Positions 1 to 6,344 of a stretch of 19,996 nucleotides of DNA are shown here, in pieces. Numbering within the stretch: the stretch's first letter is position 1; each line of letters starts with the position of its first letter. The notes under the pieces were generated by a model that was not told the DNA's origin, searched no databases, and saw only the letters and a program-made list of their open reading frames with translations. The DNA is from an uncultured Negativicutes bacterium (GTDB lineage: Bacteria > Bacillota > Negativicutes > Acidaminococcales > Acidaminococcaceae): assembly GCA_937926555.1 (NCBI GenBank), contig CALAZX010000311.1, forward strand, positions 1 to 19,996. Direction: 5' to 3'. The position numbers and the translations under genes were made by a program.

Positions 1-11
1 CCGGTTAGATG

Positions 12-42
12 AAAGAACGCTCTGAGTGAGCGTTCTTTTTTT
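12..42 (+). terminator. Rho-independent terminator of a gene left of the window
   Basis: An 11-bp perfect stem (12-22 with 28-38) encloses the loop TGAGT and runs into a T-rich tail ending near 42. The T-tract is on the + strand, so it ends a rightward transcript coming from outside the window. It also isolates araD as a separate transcription unit. Confidence 0.85.
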
Positions 43-123
43 ATGCGTGAAAACATTTCGGCTCTGCAGATGAGATATTCCGGGATGTGACATTTCCTGC
101 CGGTTTCCACCGGGATAAAATAA

Positions 124-168
124 AAGCGGTGCAAACCGCTTGGTGAAAAGCGCCGCAGCATATATAAT
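124..168 (+). promoter_or_regulatory. Promoter of araD with an overlapping inverted repeat
   Basis: A perfect -10 (TATAAT, 163-168) lies 17 bp downstream of a TTGGTG -35 (140-145). A 7-bp perfect inverted repeat, AAGCGGT (124-130) and ACCGCTT (135-141) separated by GCAA, overlaps the first bases of the -35. That is a classic place for a repressor operator. It does not resemble the AraR operator I know from Bacillus, so the regulator is unknown. Confidence 0.65.
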
Positions 169-242
169 GTAAGAATATGGATGAACCCGGAATGAAAATG
201 GGAAATAAGCATAGAAAGCAAGAGATGGAAAGGATGGATGAG

Positions 243-929
243 ATGCTGGAAGAATTGAAAGAAAGGGTCCTGCGGAGCAATCTGGAGCTGCCTGCCCGGG
301 GACTGGTGACCTACACCTGGGGCAATGTCAGCGCCCGGGACGGGTCGGGAAAATATGTGGTGATCAAGCCCAGCGGCGTGGCCTATGAGACCATGCGGGC
401 ATCGGACATGGTGGTGGTGGATCTGGCGGGAAATATTGTGGAAGGGGAACTGAAACCTTCCTCCGACCTGAAGACCCATCTGGAGATTTACCGTCACTGT
501 CCGGAGATCGGCGGTGTGGTCCATACCCACTCCTCCTGGGCCACTATCTGGGCACAGGCGCGGAAGGCTGTACCCTGTCTGGGAACCACCCATGCGGACT
601 ATTTCTACGGACCGGTACCCTGCACCCGTCCCCTTTCTGAAGCTGAGGTGGAGACGGATTATGAGAGGAATACCGGACTGGTGATCTGCGGCACCATGGA
701 GGCGGAGGAGATGCTCCACACTCCCGGCATCCTGGTGGCGGGACACGGCCCCTTCACCTGGGGGAAGACCCCGGAGGAGGCGGTCCACAACAGCGTGGTG
801 CTGGAGGAAGTGGCCAAGATCGCCTGGCATACCCTGCAGCTGAATCCTTCCGCGGCGCTGGAGGATTATGTGCTGGAGAAGCACTATCAGCGGAAGCACG
901 GGAAGAACGCCTATTACGGCCAGAAATAA
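243..929 (+). CDS. araD: L-ribulose-5-phosphate 4-epimerase (AraD/UlaF/SgbE type)
   Basis: This protein of 228 aa is a class II aldolase-fold enzyme that interconverts L-ribulose 5-phosphate and D-xylulose 5-phosphate in the cytoplasm, feeding pentose into the pentose phosphate pathway. It matches E. coli AraD (231 aa) from end to end as I recall it. Expected zinc and catalytic residues are present: D75, H94 and H96 (VHTHS), D119 (THADYFYG), H168 (GHGPF) and the C-terminal tyrosine Y225 (AYYGQ). I chose ATG 243 because the protein then begins MLEELKERVL like the family, and GGAAAGG lies 9 nt upstream; ATG 234 and ATG 177 are in-frame alternatives. No araA, araB or transporter lies nearby, and terminators bound the gene on both sides, so it is monocistronic. 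UlaF or SgbE function (ascorbate or gulose routes) cannot be excluded, since these paralogues share the same residues. Confidence 0.9.
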   Translation: MLEELKERVLRSNLELPARGLVTYTWGNVSARDGSGKYVVIKPSGVAYETMRASDMVVVDLAGNIVEGELKPSSDLKTHLEIYRHCPEIGGVVHTHSSWATIWAQARKAVPCLGTTHADYFYGPVPCTRPLSEAEVETDYERNTGLVICGTMEAEEMLHTPGILVAGHGPFTWGKTPEEAVHNSVVLEEVAKIAWHTLQLNPSAALEDYVLEKHYQRKHGKNAYYGQK

Positions 930-930
930 A

Positions 931-967
931 AAAAATCCCCCATGAGATTGTCTCATGGGGGATTTCT
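931..967. terminator. Bidirectional terminator between araD and the ABC lipoprotein gene
   Basis: A 15-bp perfect stem (933-947 with 951-965) with loop TTG lies between two convergent genes. Read on the - strand it ends in an eight-base T run, so it is a strong terminator for the ABC lipoprotein gene. On the + strand the tail is weaker (TTTCTGT). Confidence 0.9.
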
Positions 968-1023
968 GTATGCTGTATCAGGTCAGCATGTCCGGATTGC
1001 TGAATCCGGATCACAGGTCCGGA

Positions 1024-2061
1024 TTATTTGATCTCGGAGTATTTTGCCAGCAGTGCTTTTTTCATCTCGCCGGCTTTGGTGCTGTCGAACTTCTTGTTCA
1101 GCGGCATGTCTTTCAGCAGAGGTACGCCTGCCGGAGGCTGTACTTCGGGGTTGCAGCTGATGGCGCTGGTGGTCTTGGTCACGATTTCGCCGGCCTCTTT
1201 GGTCAGGACGAAATCGTAGAACGCTTTGGCCACTTTGCTGTTCTTGTCGTTCTTGATCTTGCTCATGGCGCATACGGTCCAGCCTGCGTTAGGATAAACG
1301 GTGCTGTGGAGTTTCTGGCCTTTGCTGGATACCAGGGTCTGGTCCTCCAGGAAGTTGAGGCAGATCAGATACTCGCCGGTGCCCACTTTCTGAGCCGGGG
1401 TGAAGCCGGAGGGAGTGTACTGGGCAACGTTGGGACGCATTTTCTTCAGGTAATCGAAGGCTTTCTCTTCGCCCCAGTCCTGTACCAGGGAGGCGATGAA
1501 GGTGTAGCCGGTGCCGGATTTCTTCGGATCCGGAGTGATGATCTCGCCTTTGAAGGCGGGGTTCAGCAGGTCTTCCAGCTTGGTGGGCATCTCCACTTTG
1601 CCTTTGAACTCTTTGTCGAAACGGTCCTGGTTCACGCCGATAGCCAGCGCCTCGATGTAGACGCCGCTCCAGAAGCCGTCTTTGTCACGGAATTCCTGGG
1701 GGATGAGTTTCAGGTTGGGGGACTCGTATTTCTCGGTGACGCCTTTGGCTTTCATCAGCTCGTGAGCGTCGGAAGGTCCACCTACCCAGATGTCGGCTTT
1801 GGGGTTGTCTTTCTCAGCCAGCAGACGGGCGGTAGCCTCGCCGGTCGGCAGACGGATGAAGCTCACCTCGGCGCCGGTCTTCTCTTTGAACAGCTGAGCC
1901 AGACCTTTGGCGGTGTCCTCATGGAAAGAAACGTACATAACCAGTTTCTCACCCTGCAGCGGCAGTTTTTTCTGGTCGGCGGCTTTGTCGCCACCGCCAC
2001 AGCCTGCTGCCAGGAAAACCATACCGGTCATGGCTGCGGCCAACACTTTTTTCAGATTCAT
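1024..2061 (-). CDS. ABC transporter substrate-binding lipoprotein (Fe3+/AfuA-FbpA-like family)
   Basis: This 345-aa protein has a lipoprotein signal: basic MNLKK, a hydrophobic stretch, then a lipobox AAGC with C21 as the lipidated cysteine, followed by a Gly/Asp/Lys linker. The mature part has the periplasmic binding protein type II pattern seen in iron(III), phosphonate and thiamine binders (EKLVMYVSFHED, then ADIWVGGPSDAHE, IGVNQDRF, LLNPAFKGEI, TPDPKKSGTGYTF). By analogy it delivers a small anion or metal chelate to a membrane permease and ATPase, but neither is in the window, so it is an orphan binding protein here. The start ATG at 2061 has AAGGAGATG about 10 nt upstream, and the in-frame extension to 2151 lacks signal-peptide character. 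Iron-binding tyrosines cannot be assigned with confidence, so the substrate is open. Confidence 0.85.
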   Translation of the reverse strand: MNLKKVLAAAMTGMVFLAAGCGGGDKAADQKKLPLQGEKLVMYVSFHEDTAKGLAQLFKEKTGAEVSFIRLPTGEATARLLAEKDNPKADIWVGGPSDAHELMKAKGVTEKYESPNLKLIPQEFRDKDGFWSGVYIEALAIGVNQDRFDKEFKGKVEMPTKLEDLLNPAFKGEIITPDPKKSGTGYTFIASLVQDWGEEKAFDYLKKMRPNVAQYTPSGFTPAQKVGTGEYLICLNFLEDQTLVSSKGQKLHSTVYPNAGWTVCAMSKIKNDKNSKVAKAFYDFVLTKEAGEIVTKTTSAISCNPEVQPPAGVPLLKDMPLNKKFDSTKAGEMKKALLAKYSEIK

Positions 2062-2088
2062 GAATAAAACATCTCCTTTTAGATATTG

Positions 2089-2125
2089 TCGGCATCCTGC
2101 CTCCTGATAAACGGAAAAATGCCGA
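2089..2125 (-). promoter_or_regulatory. Inverted repeat in the leader of the ABC lipoprotein gene
   Basis: TCGGCAT (2089-2095) and ATGCCGA (2119-2125) form a perfect 7-bp inverted repeat with a 23-nt spacer just upstream of the Shine-Dalgarno. In the mRNA the loop would hold a purine-rich GGAGGCAGG stretch. It could be an operator or an RNA stem-loop. I find no convincing -35/-10 pair for this gene on the - strand. Confidence 0.3.
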
Positions 2126-2344
2126 AAAGGCCACTTCACGGGAAATGGCATAGTTCACACATACTATTTTCTATACCGTTCTGAAAATTCCTGCTTCCGG
2201 TTCTGAAAAGGTTGTAAATATGTCTATAATGTTACAGAATAAACCGCGTTTTTTTGATGGAATTGTTCCGTACCAGTAGAATATGAATGAAAATCAAGCC
2301 GTAAACGTGGTATTTTTAAACCTGTTCAGATCTAGATATTGTGG

Positions 2345-2407
2345 TGTGGAAAACGTGGATTTTATCCACATGACTTATCCACAGGCTGTGCATAAGTCTG
2401 TGGATTA
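2345..2407. promoter_or_regulatory. DnaA box cluster 1
   Basis: Perfect TTATCCACA boxes lie at 2362-2370 and 2375-2383. One-mismatch boxes in the opposite orientation lie at 2345-2353 (TGTGGAAAA), 2387-2395 (TGTGCATAA) and 2399-2407 (TGTGGATTA). Starts at 2362, 2375, 2387 and 2399 are spaced 13, 12 and 12 bp apart. Confidence 0.85.
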
Positions 2408-2480
2408 CTTTGGTTAAAAAGAGAAAAACAGAGCAAATTCGCTTAAAAAAGGGAAAAAGGCAGTGAATAACCATTATTTC

Positions 2481-2529
2481 TGTGGATAACCCTGTGGATA
2501 ATGTGCATATCTTCTGTGGATTACCCACA
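2481..2529. promoter_or_regulatory. DnaA box cluster 2
   Basis: Perfect TGTGGATAA boxes lie at 2481-2489 and 2493-2501. A two-mismatch box lies at 2502-2510 (TGTGCATAT). One-mismatch boxes at 2515-2523 (TGTGGATTA) and 2521-2529 (TTACCCACA) overlap head to head as a near-palindrome. The perfect boxes of this cluster face opposite to those of cluster 1. Confidence 0.85.
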
Positions 2530-2656
2530 GGTCATAATCCGCTATTTGGTGTTATTATCTCCAGTGGACAAACACGAAGCTGAAAAATAATGCGTGATAT
2601 AAAAATAATGATTTCTGTAAAGCGGAAAAAATCTCCTGCCGGGGAGTGTTTCAGTT

Positions 2657-2689
2657 TTTTCATAAACAGGTAACAGTCTTTTCATAAAC
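2657..2689 (+). repeat. Direct repeat TTTTCATAAAC, two copies 22 bp apart
   Basis: Identical 11-mers at 2657-2667 and 2679-2689 sit on the same face of the helix (22-bp period), just upstream of the -35 at 2705. They may be sites for an activator or repressor of the UxaE-like gene, or part of the origin. Confidence 0.45.
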
Positions 2690-2704
2690 TTTCAGTCCGT
2701 CAGC

Positions 2705-2733
2705 TTGCAAAAAAGACCAGGATTAGAGATAAT
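2705..2733 (+). promoter_or_regulatory. Promoter of the UxaE-like gene
   Basis: TTGCAA (2705-2710), a 17-bp spacer, then GATAAT (2728-2733) make a good housekeeping-type promoter about 120 bp before the ATG. Confidence 0.7.
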
Positions 2734-2758
2734 AGAAGAAGATATATTTTATTGTGGA

Positions 2759-2800
2759 GTCCGGTTTCCATTTTTACGGGAGTGCCCCAGGGAAGCGGAC
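2759..2800 (+). promoter_or_regulatory. Stem-loop in the 5' leader of the UxaE-like gene
   Basis: Bases 2759-2769 pair with 2790-2800 as two 5-bp helices around a single G-G mismatch (one G-U pair), with a 20-nt loop that contains GGG/CCC. It lies in the roughly 110-nt untranslated leader. It matches no riboswitch that I recognise. Confidence 0.35.
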
Positions 2801-2852
2801 CGTCGAATTTGTTTCAGATTCAGAAAATAATTTAGATAAGGTTGGTGTTACT

Positions 2853-4232
2853 ATGGCAATGAAACAGGAAATTGCGGAGAAACTGATGAACGCCAGAGGC
2901 ATTGTCAGCGCGGCCTCTTTCAGCGAGATCCCCCAGGGCTTCGCGGCACTGGTGAATGATGCTGAGGGACCGAAACTGGCGGTTGTATGTGAGAGCTGGT
3001 CGGAAGCCAATAAAGCCTGGAAAGGCAGTGAGCTGGAACCCACCGAATTCAAGGATATCCTGGTGGGCATGTTCCCGCTGAACTCCAATAACGCGGCGCT
3101 GCTGCGACGTCTGGTGCGCTGGACCGCTCCCTCTTCCTGCGGTACCGGCGGTGTGAGCCTGGGCTTCAGCGACTGGCTGGGCATCACCTCCGCGCAGCTT
3201 CCGAACCTGTTCCTGAACAAACAGGTGAAACCGGTGCTGGTGGAATACACTCCGGAGAACTGCCGTGTGCTGGACCGGACATTCCTGGATGCGATCGATG
3301 TGGCCACCTGGACCATCTTCGCCTCCGGCTACAAGAAAGGCTACGCCGCCATGGCGTCCGGCCTGAAATCCGAGGAGGACATTGTGAAAGCGTTGCTCTA
3401 CGGCTACAGCGGCATCGGCGTGGACTGTGCCGGCAAGCTGGACTGCGAGGCGGACAAACTCAGCGATGAGGAAGTGGAGAAACGCTTCGGCCAGCTGGAT
3501 CCGGACTTCCGCGAGGCTATCGACAAATCCTACCTGGGCGTGGAGCTGGAAGTGGCTTCCGGCGACAAGATCACCTTCAAGAAGGCGGATCTGCACCGTA
3601 TGGTCCTGGTATTCGGCCAGGCCATCATGTATGCCCAGAACATGTACAAGACCTACCTGCAGGACACTCCCTGGGACCTGGACTTCGAGATCGATTTCTC
3701 CAATTCCGACAAGATGATGTGCCCCTGCGAGCACTATTTCCTGGCCAACGAGCTGAAACGCAGCGGTGTCAAGTTCGACACCCTGTGTGTCAACGTGACC
3801 TACGTGAAACCGGAGCTGGAGAAGAACCTGGAAGTACATGCCGGTATCGCGAAATCTTTCGACTACCGTCTGAGCTTCGTGGACACCTCCCTGGTATATG
3901 ACGACCTGTCCGACCTGGCCGACGGCTTCAACCGGAAAGTGAACTTCCGTCTGAACAACGTGCTGTGGCTGTCCGCGCTGCAGACCATCGCCGACACGGA
4001 CAAATCCCTGATGCGCAAGATCGCCGAACGTGCCGGACTGCCTCTGCCCACCGTGGAGGATCTGGTTCCTTCCGAACCGCTGGGCCAGTCTTACGCCACT
4101 TCCTACGACAAGATCCTTTCCAAGAAGGAAGGCGTTCCCGAACTGCCGGTACGCCGCATCGTGGAAAGAAACAAAGGCATGTACGAGACCTATCTGAAAA
4201 AACAGATCCGCCGTTACCTGGATTCCCTGTGA
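2853..4232 (+). CDS. Tagaturonate epimerase family (UxaE-like) protein, probably divergent in its active site
   Basis: The 459-aa protein matches the Thermotoga UxaE family in order and length, from my memory of that family. Corresponding blocks are GFSDWLGIT (105-113), DVATWTIFASGYKKGY (about 149-164), YLGVELE (227-233), MYKTYLQDTPWDLDFEIDF (about 264-282), HYFLANELKRSGVKFD (294-309), VHAGIAKSFDY (about 328-338) and YLKKQIRRYLDSL at the end. UxaE converts D-tagaturonate to D-fructuronate using a metal. Here, histidines I would expect after the GIT block and after the HAGIA block are replaced (SAQLPNLF; FVDTSLVYDD), and a C290-P-C-E-H294 motif stands out. The function may therefore differ. 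ATG 2853 is chosen because AAGG lies 11 nt upstream; the in-frame GTG/TTG at about 2754 lies inside the leader hairpin region. The gene has its own promoter and terminator, and orderly codon choice suggests strong expression. Confidence 0.7.
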   Translation: MAMKQEIAEKLMNARGIVSAASFSEIPQGFAALVNDAEGPKLAVVCESWSEANKAWKGSELEPTEFKDILVGMFPLNSNNAALLRRLVRWTAPSSCGTGGVSLGFSDWLGITSAQLPNLFLNKQVKPVLVEYTPENCRVLDRTFLDAIDVATWTIFASGYKKGYAAMASGLKSEEDIVKALLYGYSGIGVDCAGKLDCEADKLSDEEVEKRFGQLDPDFREAIDKSYLGVELEVASGDKITFKKADLHRMVLVFGQAIMYAQNMYKTYLQDTPWDLDFEIDFSNSDKMMCPCEHYFLANELKRSGVKFDTLCVNVTYVKPELEKNLEVHAGIAKSFDYRLSFVDTSLVYDDLSDLADGFNRKVNFRLNNVLWLSALQTIADTDKSLMRKIAERAGLPLPTVEDLVPSEPLGQSYATSYDKILSKKEGVPELPVRRIVERNKGMYETYLKKQIRRYLDSL

Positions 4233-4266
4233 TCCTGTATCCGGCAGCATAAAAAAGACCTTTCTG

Positions 4267-4301
4267 ACAGCGGGATGCGCGAAAAACGCCCCGCTGTTTT
4301 T
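4267..4301 (+). terminator. Terminator of the UxaE-like gene
   Basis: An 8-bp stem (ACAGCGGG, 4267-4274, with CCCGCTGT, 4290-4297) holds an inner GCG/CGC helix and is followed by a run of T to 4301. Confidence 0.85.
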
Positions 4302-4326
4302 CTCTGTCCGGGAAGCATGGTATAAT
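4298..4326 (+). promoter_or_regulatory. Extended -10 promoter of the sirtuin gene
   Basis: TGGTATAAT (4318-4326) is an extended -10 element with a perfect TATAAT. The -35 is weak (TTTTCT at 4298-4303) and is formed by the T-tract of the preceding terminator. The 13 bases 4322-4334 are identical to 2729-2741 at the previous promoter. Confidence 0.65.
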
Positions 4327-4384
4327 AGAAGAAGGATTTCCGGAAAGATTTTCATCTGAGGAATTTCTGTCAGGAGGTGTCAGA

Positions 4385-5107
4385 ATGCAGGATGAGATTA
4401 TGAAATTCGTGGAAATGGTGGAAGGCTCCGACAACATCGTATTTTTCGGAGGCGCCGGCGTATCGACGGAAAGCGGTATCCCCGACTTCCGCAGTGTGGA
4501 CGGTCTGTACAACCAGACCTACAAATATCCGCCGGAGACCATCATCAGCCATACGTTCTATGAGGAGCGGCCGGAGGAGTTCTTCGAGTTCTACAAGGAC
4601 CGGATGCTTTTCCTGGACGCCAAACCCAACATGGCCCATCTGAAACTGGCGGAGCTGGAATGCCGGGGCAAACTGAAAGCCGTCATCACCCAGAATATCG
4701 ACGGGCTGCACCAGGCGGCCGGCAGCAGGAATGTGCTGGAGCTGCATGGCAGCGTGCTGCGCAACTACTGCGAGAAATGCGGCAAGTTCTTCGACGTGGG
4801 CTATGTGAAGAACGCCAAGGGCGTGCCCCATTGCGACGCCTGCGGGGGCCGGGTGAAACCCGACGTGGTCCTCTATGAGGAGGGCCTGGACATGGATACC
4901 ATGGAAGCCGCGCTGAACTACATATCCCGGGCGGACATGCTGATCATCGGCGGAACCTCACTGGTGGTCTATCCCGCCGCAGGGCTGGTGCGGTACTACC
5001 GGGGCAAGAAGCTGGTGCTGATCAACAAATCGTCCACCAGCATGGACCGGCTGGCCAACCTGGTGATCCATGAGAGCATCGGCAAAGTGTTCGGGGCCAT
5101 CCCCTGA
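4385..5107 (+). CDS. cobB: NAD+-dependent protein deacylase, Sir2 family
   Basis: The 240-aa cytoplasmic sirtuin removes acetyl groups from protein lysines using NAD+, releasing nicotinamide and O-acetyl-ADP-ribose. The whole core is present: the NAD-binding GAGVSTESGIPDFRS (23-37), TQNIDGLH (102-109), the catalytic H121 in ELHGS, and a four-cysteine zinc site C129/C132 and C150/C153. GTSLVVYPAAGL closes the nucleotide site. The segment before AKPNMAH reads FFEFYKDRM and does not show the Tyr/Arg pair of desuccinylase (class III) sirtuins, so deacetylase activity (class U) is likelier. The ATG at 4385 has a strong AGGAGGTG upstream. It is monocistronic, and nothing in the neighbourhood (no acs, no acetyltransferase) points to a specific target. 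The symbol cobB is used in the generic sense; srtN or npdA are equally common. Confidence 0.93.
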   Translation: MQDEIMKFVEMVEGSDNIVFFGGAGVSTESGIPDFRSVDGLYNQTYKYPPETIISHTFYEERPEEFFEFYKDRMLFLDAKPNMAHLKLAELECRGKLKAVITQNIDGLHQAAGSRNVLELHGSVLRNYCEKCGKFFDVGYVKNAKGVPHCDACGGRVKPDVVLYEEGLDMDTMEAALNYISRADMLIIGGTSLVVYPAAGLVRYYRGKKLVLINKSSTSMDRLANLVIHESIGKVFGAIP

Positions 5108-5120
5108 GCAAGGTGACACG

Positions 5121-5151
5121 GCTGCTCCGCCGCAAGGCCGGAGCGGCTTTT
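5121..5151 (+). terminator. Terminator of the sirtuin gene
   Basis: A 9-bp GC-rich stem (5121-5129 with 5139-5147, one G-T pair) with two further inner pairs capped by GCAA is followed by TTTT, just after the stop codon. Confidence 0.8.
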
Positions 5152-5211
5152 CTGTTGTGATTTCAAGCCTTCCGCCGGATGGGCGGGAGCATGCCGGGCG
5201 GGAAAAATAAA

Positions 5212-5255
5212 ACACCCGGCCCGGTGTTGACAAAGGTATGGCGCAATGATATAAT
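5212..5255 (+). promoter_or_regulatory. Consensus promoter of the rpsF-ssb-rpsR operon
   Basis: TTGACA (5227-5232), a 17-bp spacer and TATAAT (5250-5255) are a perfect sigma-A promoter, fitting high ribosomal gene expression. A short inverted repeat, ACACC (5212-5216) and GGTGT (5223-5227), touches the -35. Confidence 0.92.
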
Positions 5256-5290
5256 CATTAAGCTTATATATAGCATATTTTTCTTCTTCT

Positions 5291-5319
5291 GCTCTCCGGA
5301 ACGGGAGAGCCGAAAGTCC
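5291..5319 (+). promoter_or_regulatory. Likely S6:S18-binding leader hairpin in the rpsF mRNA
   Basis: GCTCTCC (5291-5297) pairs with GGAGAGC (5304-5310), leaving the loop GGAACG, and a CCG triplet directly follows (5310-5312). A stem-loop with a conserved CCG ahead of rpsF is the known bacterial motif bound by the S6:S18 complex for feedback control. The match here is by position and gross shape only. Confidence 0.5.
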
Positions 5320-5337
5320 AGAGAAGGAGGTGATTTC

Positions 5338-5622
5338 GTGAGAACATACGAAGTCATGTACATCATCAAAGCTTTAGAGGATGAAGTGATCGACGGCGTT
5401 ATCGCTAAGTTCGACAAAGTCCTGGCTGACAATGGTGCTACTGTAGAAAAGACTGATCGTTGGGGCAAAAAATCCCTGGCCTATGAGATCCAGGATCTGT
5501 CCGAAGGATACTATGTCCTCGTAACTTTCAACGCTGAACCTGCTGCTGTAAAAGAGCTTGACCGCGTAATGAAAATTACCGATGAAGTGCTGCGCCATAT
5601 GATTATCAAAAAGGAAATGTAA
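5338..5622 (+). CDS. rpsF: 30S ribosomal protein S6
   Basis: The 94-aa protein is a full-length S6, the small-subunit protein that binds 16S rRNA together with S18 on the platform. It starts MRTYEVMYIIK, and carries the typical WGKKSLAYEIQDLSEGYYVLVTF centre and a C-terminal helix ending MIIKKEM. The start codon is GTG at 5338, fixed by an almost perfect anti-16S match (AAGGAGGTGAT) just upstream and by the family N-terminus. It is the first gene of rpsF-ssb-rpsR, the usual Firmicute order. The operon is probably autoregulated through the leader hairpin before it. Confidence 0.97.
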   Translation: MRTYEVMYIIKALEDEVIDGVIAKFDKVLADNGATVEKTDRWGKKSLAYEIQDLSEGYYVLVTFNAEPAAVKELDRVMKITDEVLRHMIIKKEM

Positions 5623-5639
5623 TCCAGGAGGGTAACTTG

Positions 5640-6077
5640 ATGAATAAAGTTATTTTAATGGGCCGCCTCACGCGTGATCCGGAAGTGCGTTACACGCAGA
5701 CCCAAAAGGTTGTATGCCAGTTTACCGTGGCGGTGGACAGACCTTTTACAAATCAGGATGGACAACGAGAAGCAGATTTCATCCCCGTAGTAGTATGGGG
5801 CAGAACTGCAGAATTATGTGGAAACAGTCTCGCCAAAGGGCATCGCGCCCTTGTGGAAGGACGGATGCAAGTGCGTACCTATGACGCGAAAGACGGCTCC
5901 AGACGCTGGGTGACCGAAGTGGTCGCAAACAACGTGGAGTTCATCGAACCGAAATCCGAGAGTGCCAACAGAGGCCTGCCGCCGGTTGACGGCGCTGCTC
6001 CTGCGGGTAACGCCGGCGGTTCCGGCATGGGCACCTTTGGATCCCAAGTTCCTTTTGACGAGGAAGTTCCGTTTTAA
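5640..6077 (+). CDS. ssb: Single-stranded DNA-binding protein
   Basis: The 145-aa protein has an N-terminal OB-fold (MNKVILMGRLTRDPEVRYT, then VCQFTVAVDR, ADFIPVVVWGRTAELC and KGHRALVEGRMQVRTYD). A Gly/Pro/Ala-rich linker follows, and the acidic tip DEEVPF ends the chain; this tip recruits replication and repair partners. It coats single-stranded DNA at forks and during repair. ATG 5640 is preferred over the TTG directly before it; the Shine-Dalgarno CAGGAGGG ends 7 nt upstream. It is co-transcribed with rpsF and rpsR, 17 nt after rpsF. The linker is short compared with the 160-180 aa of many SSBs. Confidence 0.97.
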   Translation: MNKVILMGRLTRDPEVRYTQTQKVVCQFTVAVDRPFTNQDGQREADFIPVVVWGRTAELCGNSLAKGHRALVEGRMQVRTYDAKDGSRRWVTEVVANNVEFIEPKSESANRGLPPVDGAAPAGNAGGSGMGTFGSQVPFDEEVPF

Positions 6078-6096
6078 TCAACAGGAGGAATGACGA

Positions 6097-6327
6097 ATGA
6101 GACGTGAAAGAGGCAGAAGATCCAGAAGAAAGGTTTGCACTTTCTGCGTGGATAAAGCTGAGGAAATCGATTACAAAGACGTTGCGAAACTGCACAAATT
6201 TGTAACCGAGCGTGGTAAAATCTTACCCCGCCGTATCTCCGGCTGCTGCGCAAAACATCAGCGCGACCTGACTACTGCTATCAAACGTGCGCGTAACGTA
6301 GCTCTGCTGCCGTTTACCGCTGACTGA
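6097..6327 (+). CDS. rpsR: 30S ribosomal protein S18, zinc-binding (C+) form
   Basis: The 76-aa protein is a complete S18, partner of S6 on the small-subunit platform. A basic N-terminus (MRRERGRRSRRK) leads into CTFC (14-17), and CCAKH lies further on, giving the cysteines and histidine of the zinc-binding type. The core IDYKDVAKLHKFVTERGKILPRRISG is standard. The Shine-Dalgarno AGGAGGAAT precedes the ATG by a normal distance. It is the last gene of the operon, with a strong terminator after it. A C+ S18 suggests that zinc is normally available, though a C- paralogue could exist elsewhere. Confidence 0.97.
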   Translation: MRRERGRRSRRKVCTFCVDKAEEIDYKDVAKLHKFVTERGKILPRRISGCCAKHQRDLTTAIKRARNVALLPFTAD

Positions 6328-6344
6328 TAACAATCAGTAGTTTC

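Larger units (their letters stand above)
2062..2852. other. Candidate chromosomal replication origin (oriC), non-coding and AT-rich
   Basis: About 790 bp between divergently transcribed genes carry no credible ORF. Four perfect DnaA boxes and at least five with one mismatch fall between 2345 and 2529, flanked and separated by A/T-rich DNA (for example 2408-2460 and 2581-2635) that could serve as the unwinding element. Transcription diverges here: the lipoprotein gene goes left, and all 17 genes to the right go right, as expected at an origin. Near-origin genes (rpsF-ssb-rpsR, tmk to rnmV) lie on the right arm. The dnaA and dnaN genes are not in the window. No plasmid initiator gene is nearby, which argues against an integrated plasmid origin. 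Confidence 0.75.

Noticed and set aside
177..242. Upstream in-frame starts (177, 225, 234) for araD
   Set aside because: They add residues not found in AraD, and the best-spaced Shine-Dalgarno serves ATG 243.
2225..2230. A TATAAT on the + strand left of the DnaA boxes as a promoter into the origin
   Set aside because: The -35 options (TTCTGA or TCTGAA) are poor and no gene would directly benefit; noted only as possible origin transcription.
2316..2528. A 70-codon ORF on the - strand across the DnaA boxes
   Set aside because: It is made by the repeated boxes themselves and has no recognisable protein features.
4385..5107. Desuccinylase/class III assignment for the sirtuin
   Set aside because: The Tyr and Arg pair that defines class III is not seen in FFEFYKDRM; class U deacetylase fits better.
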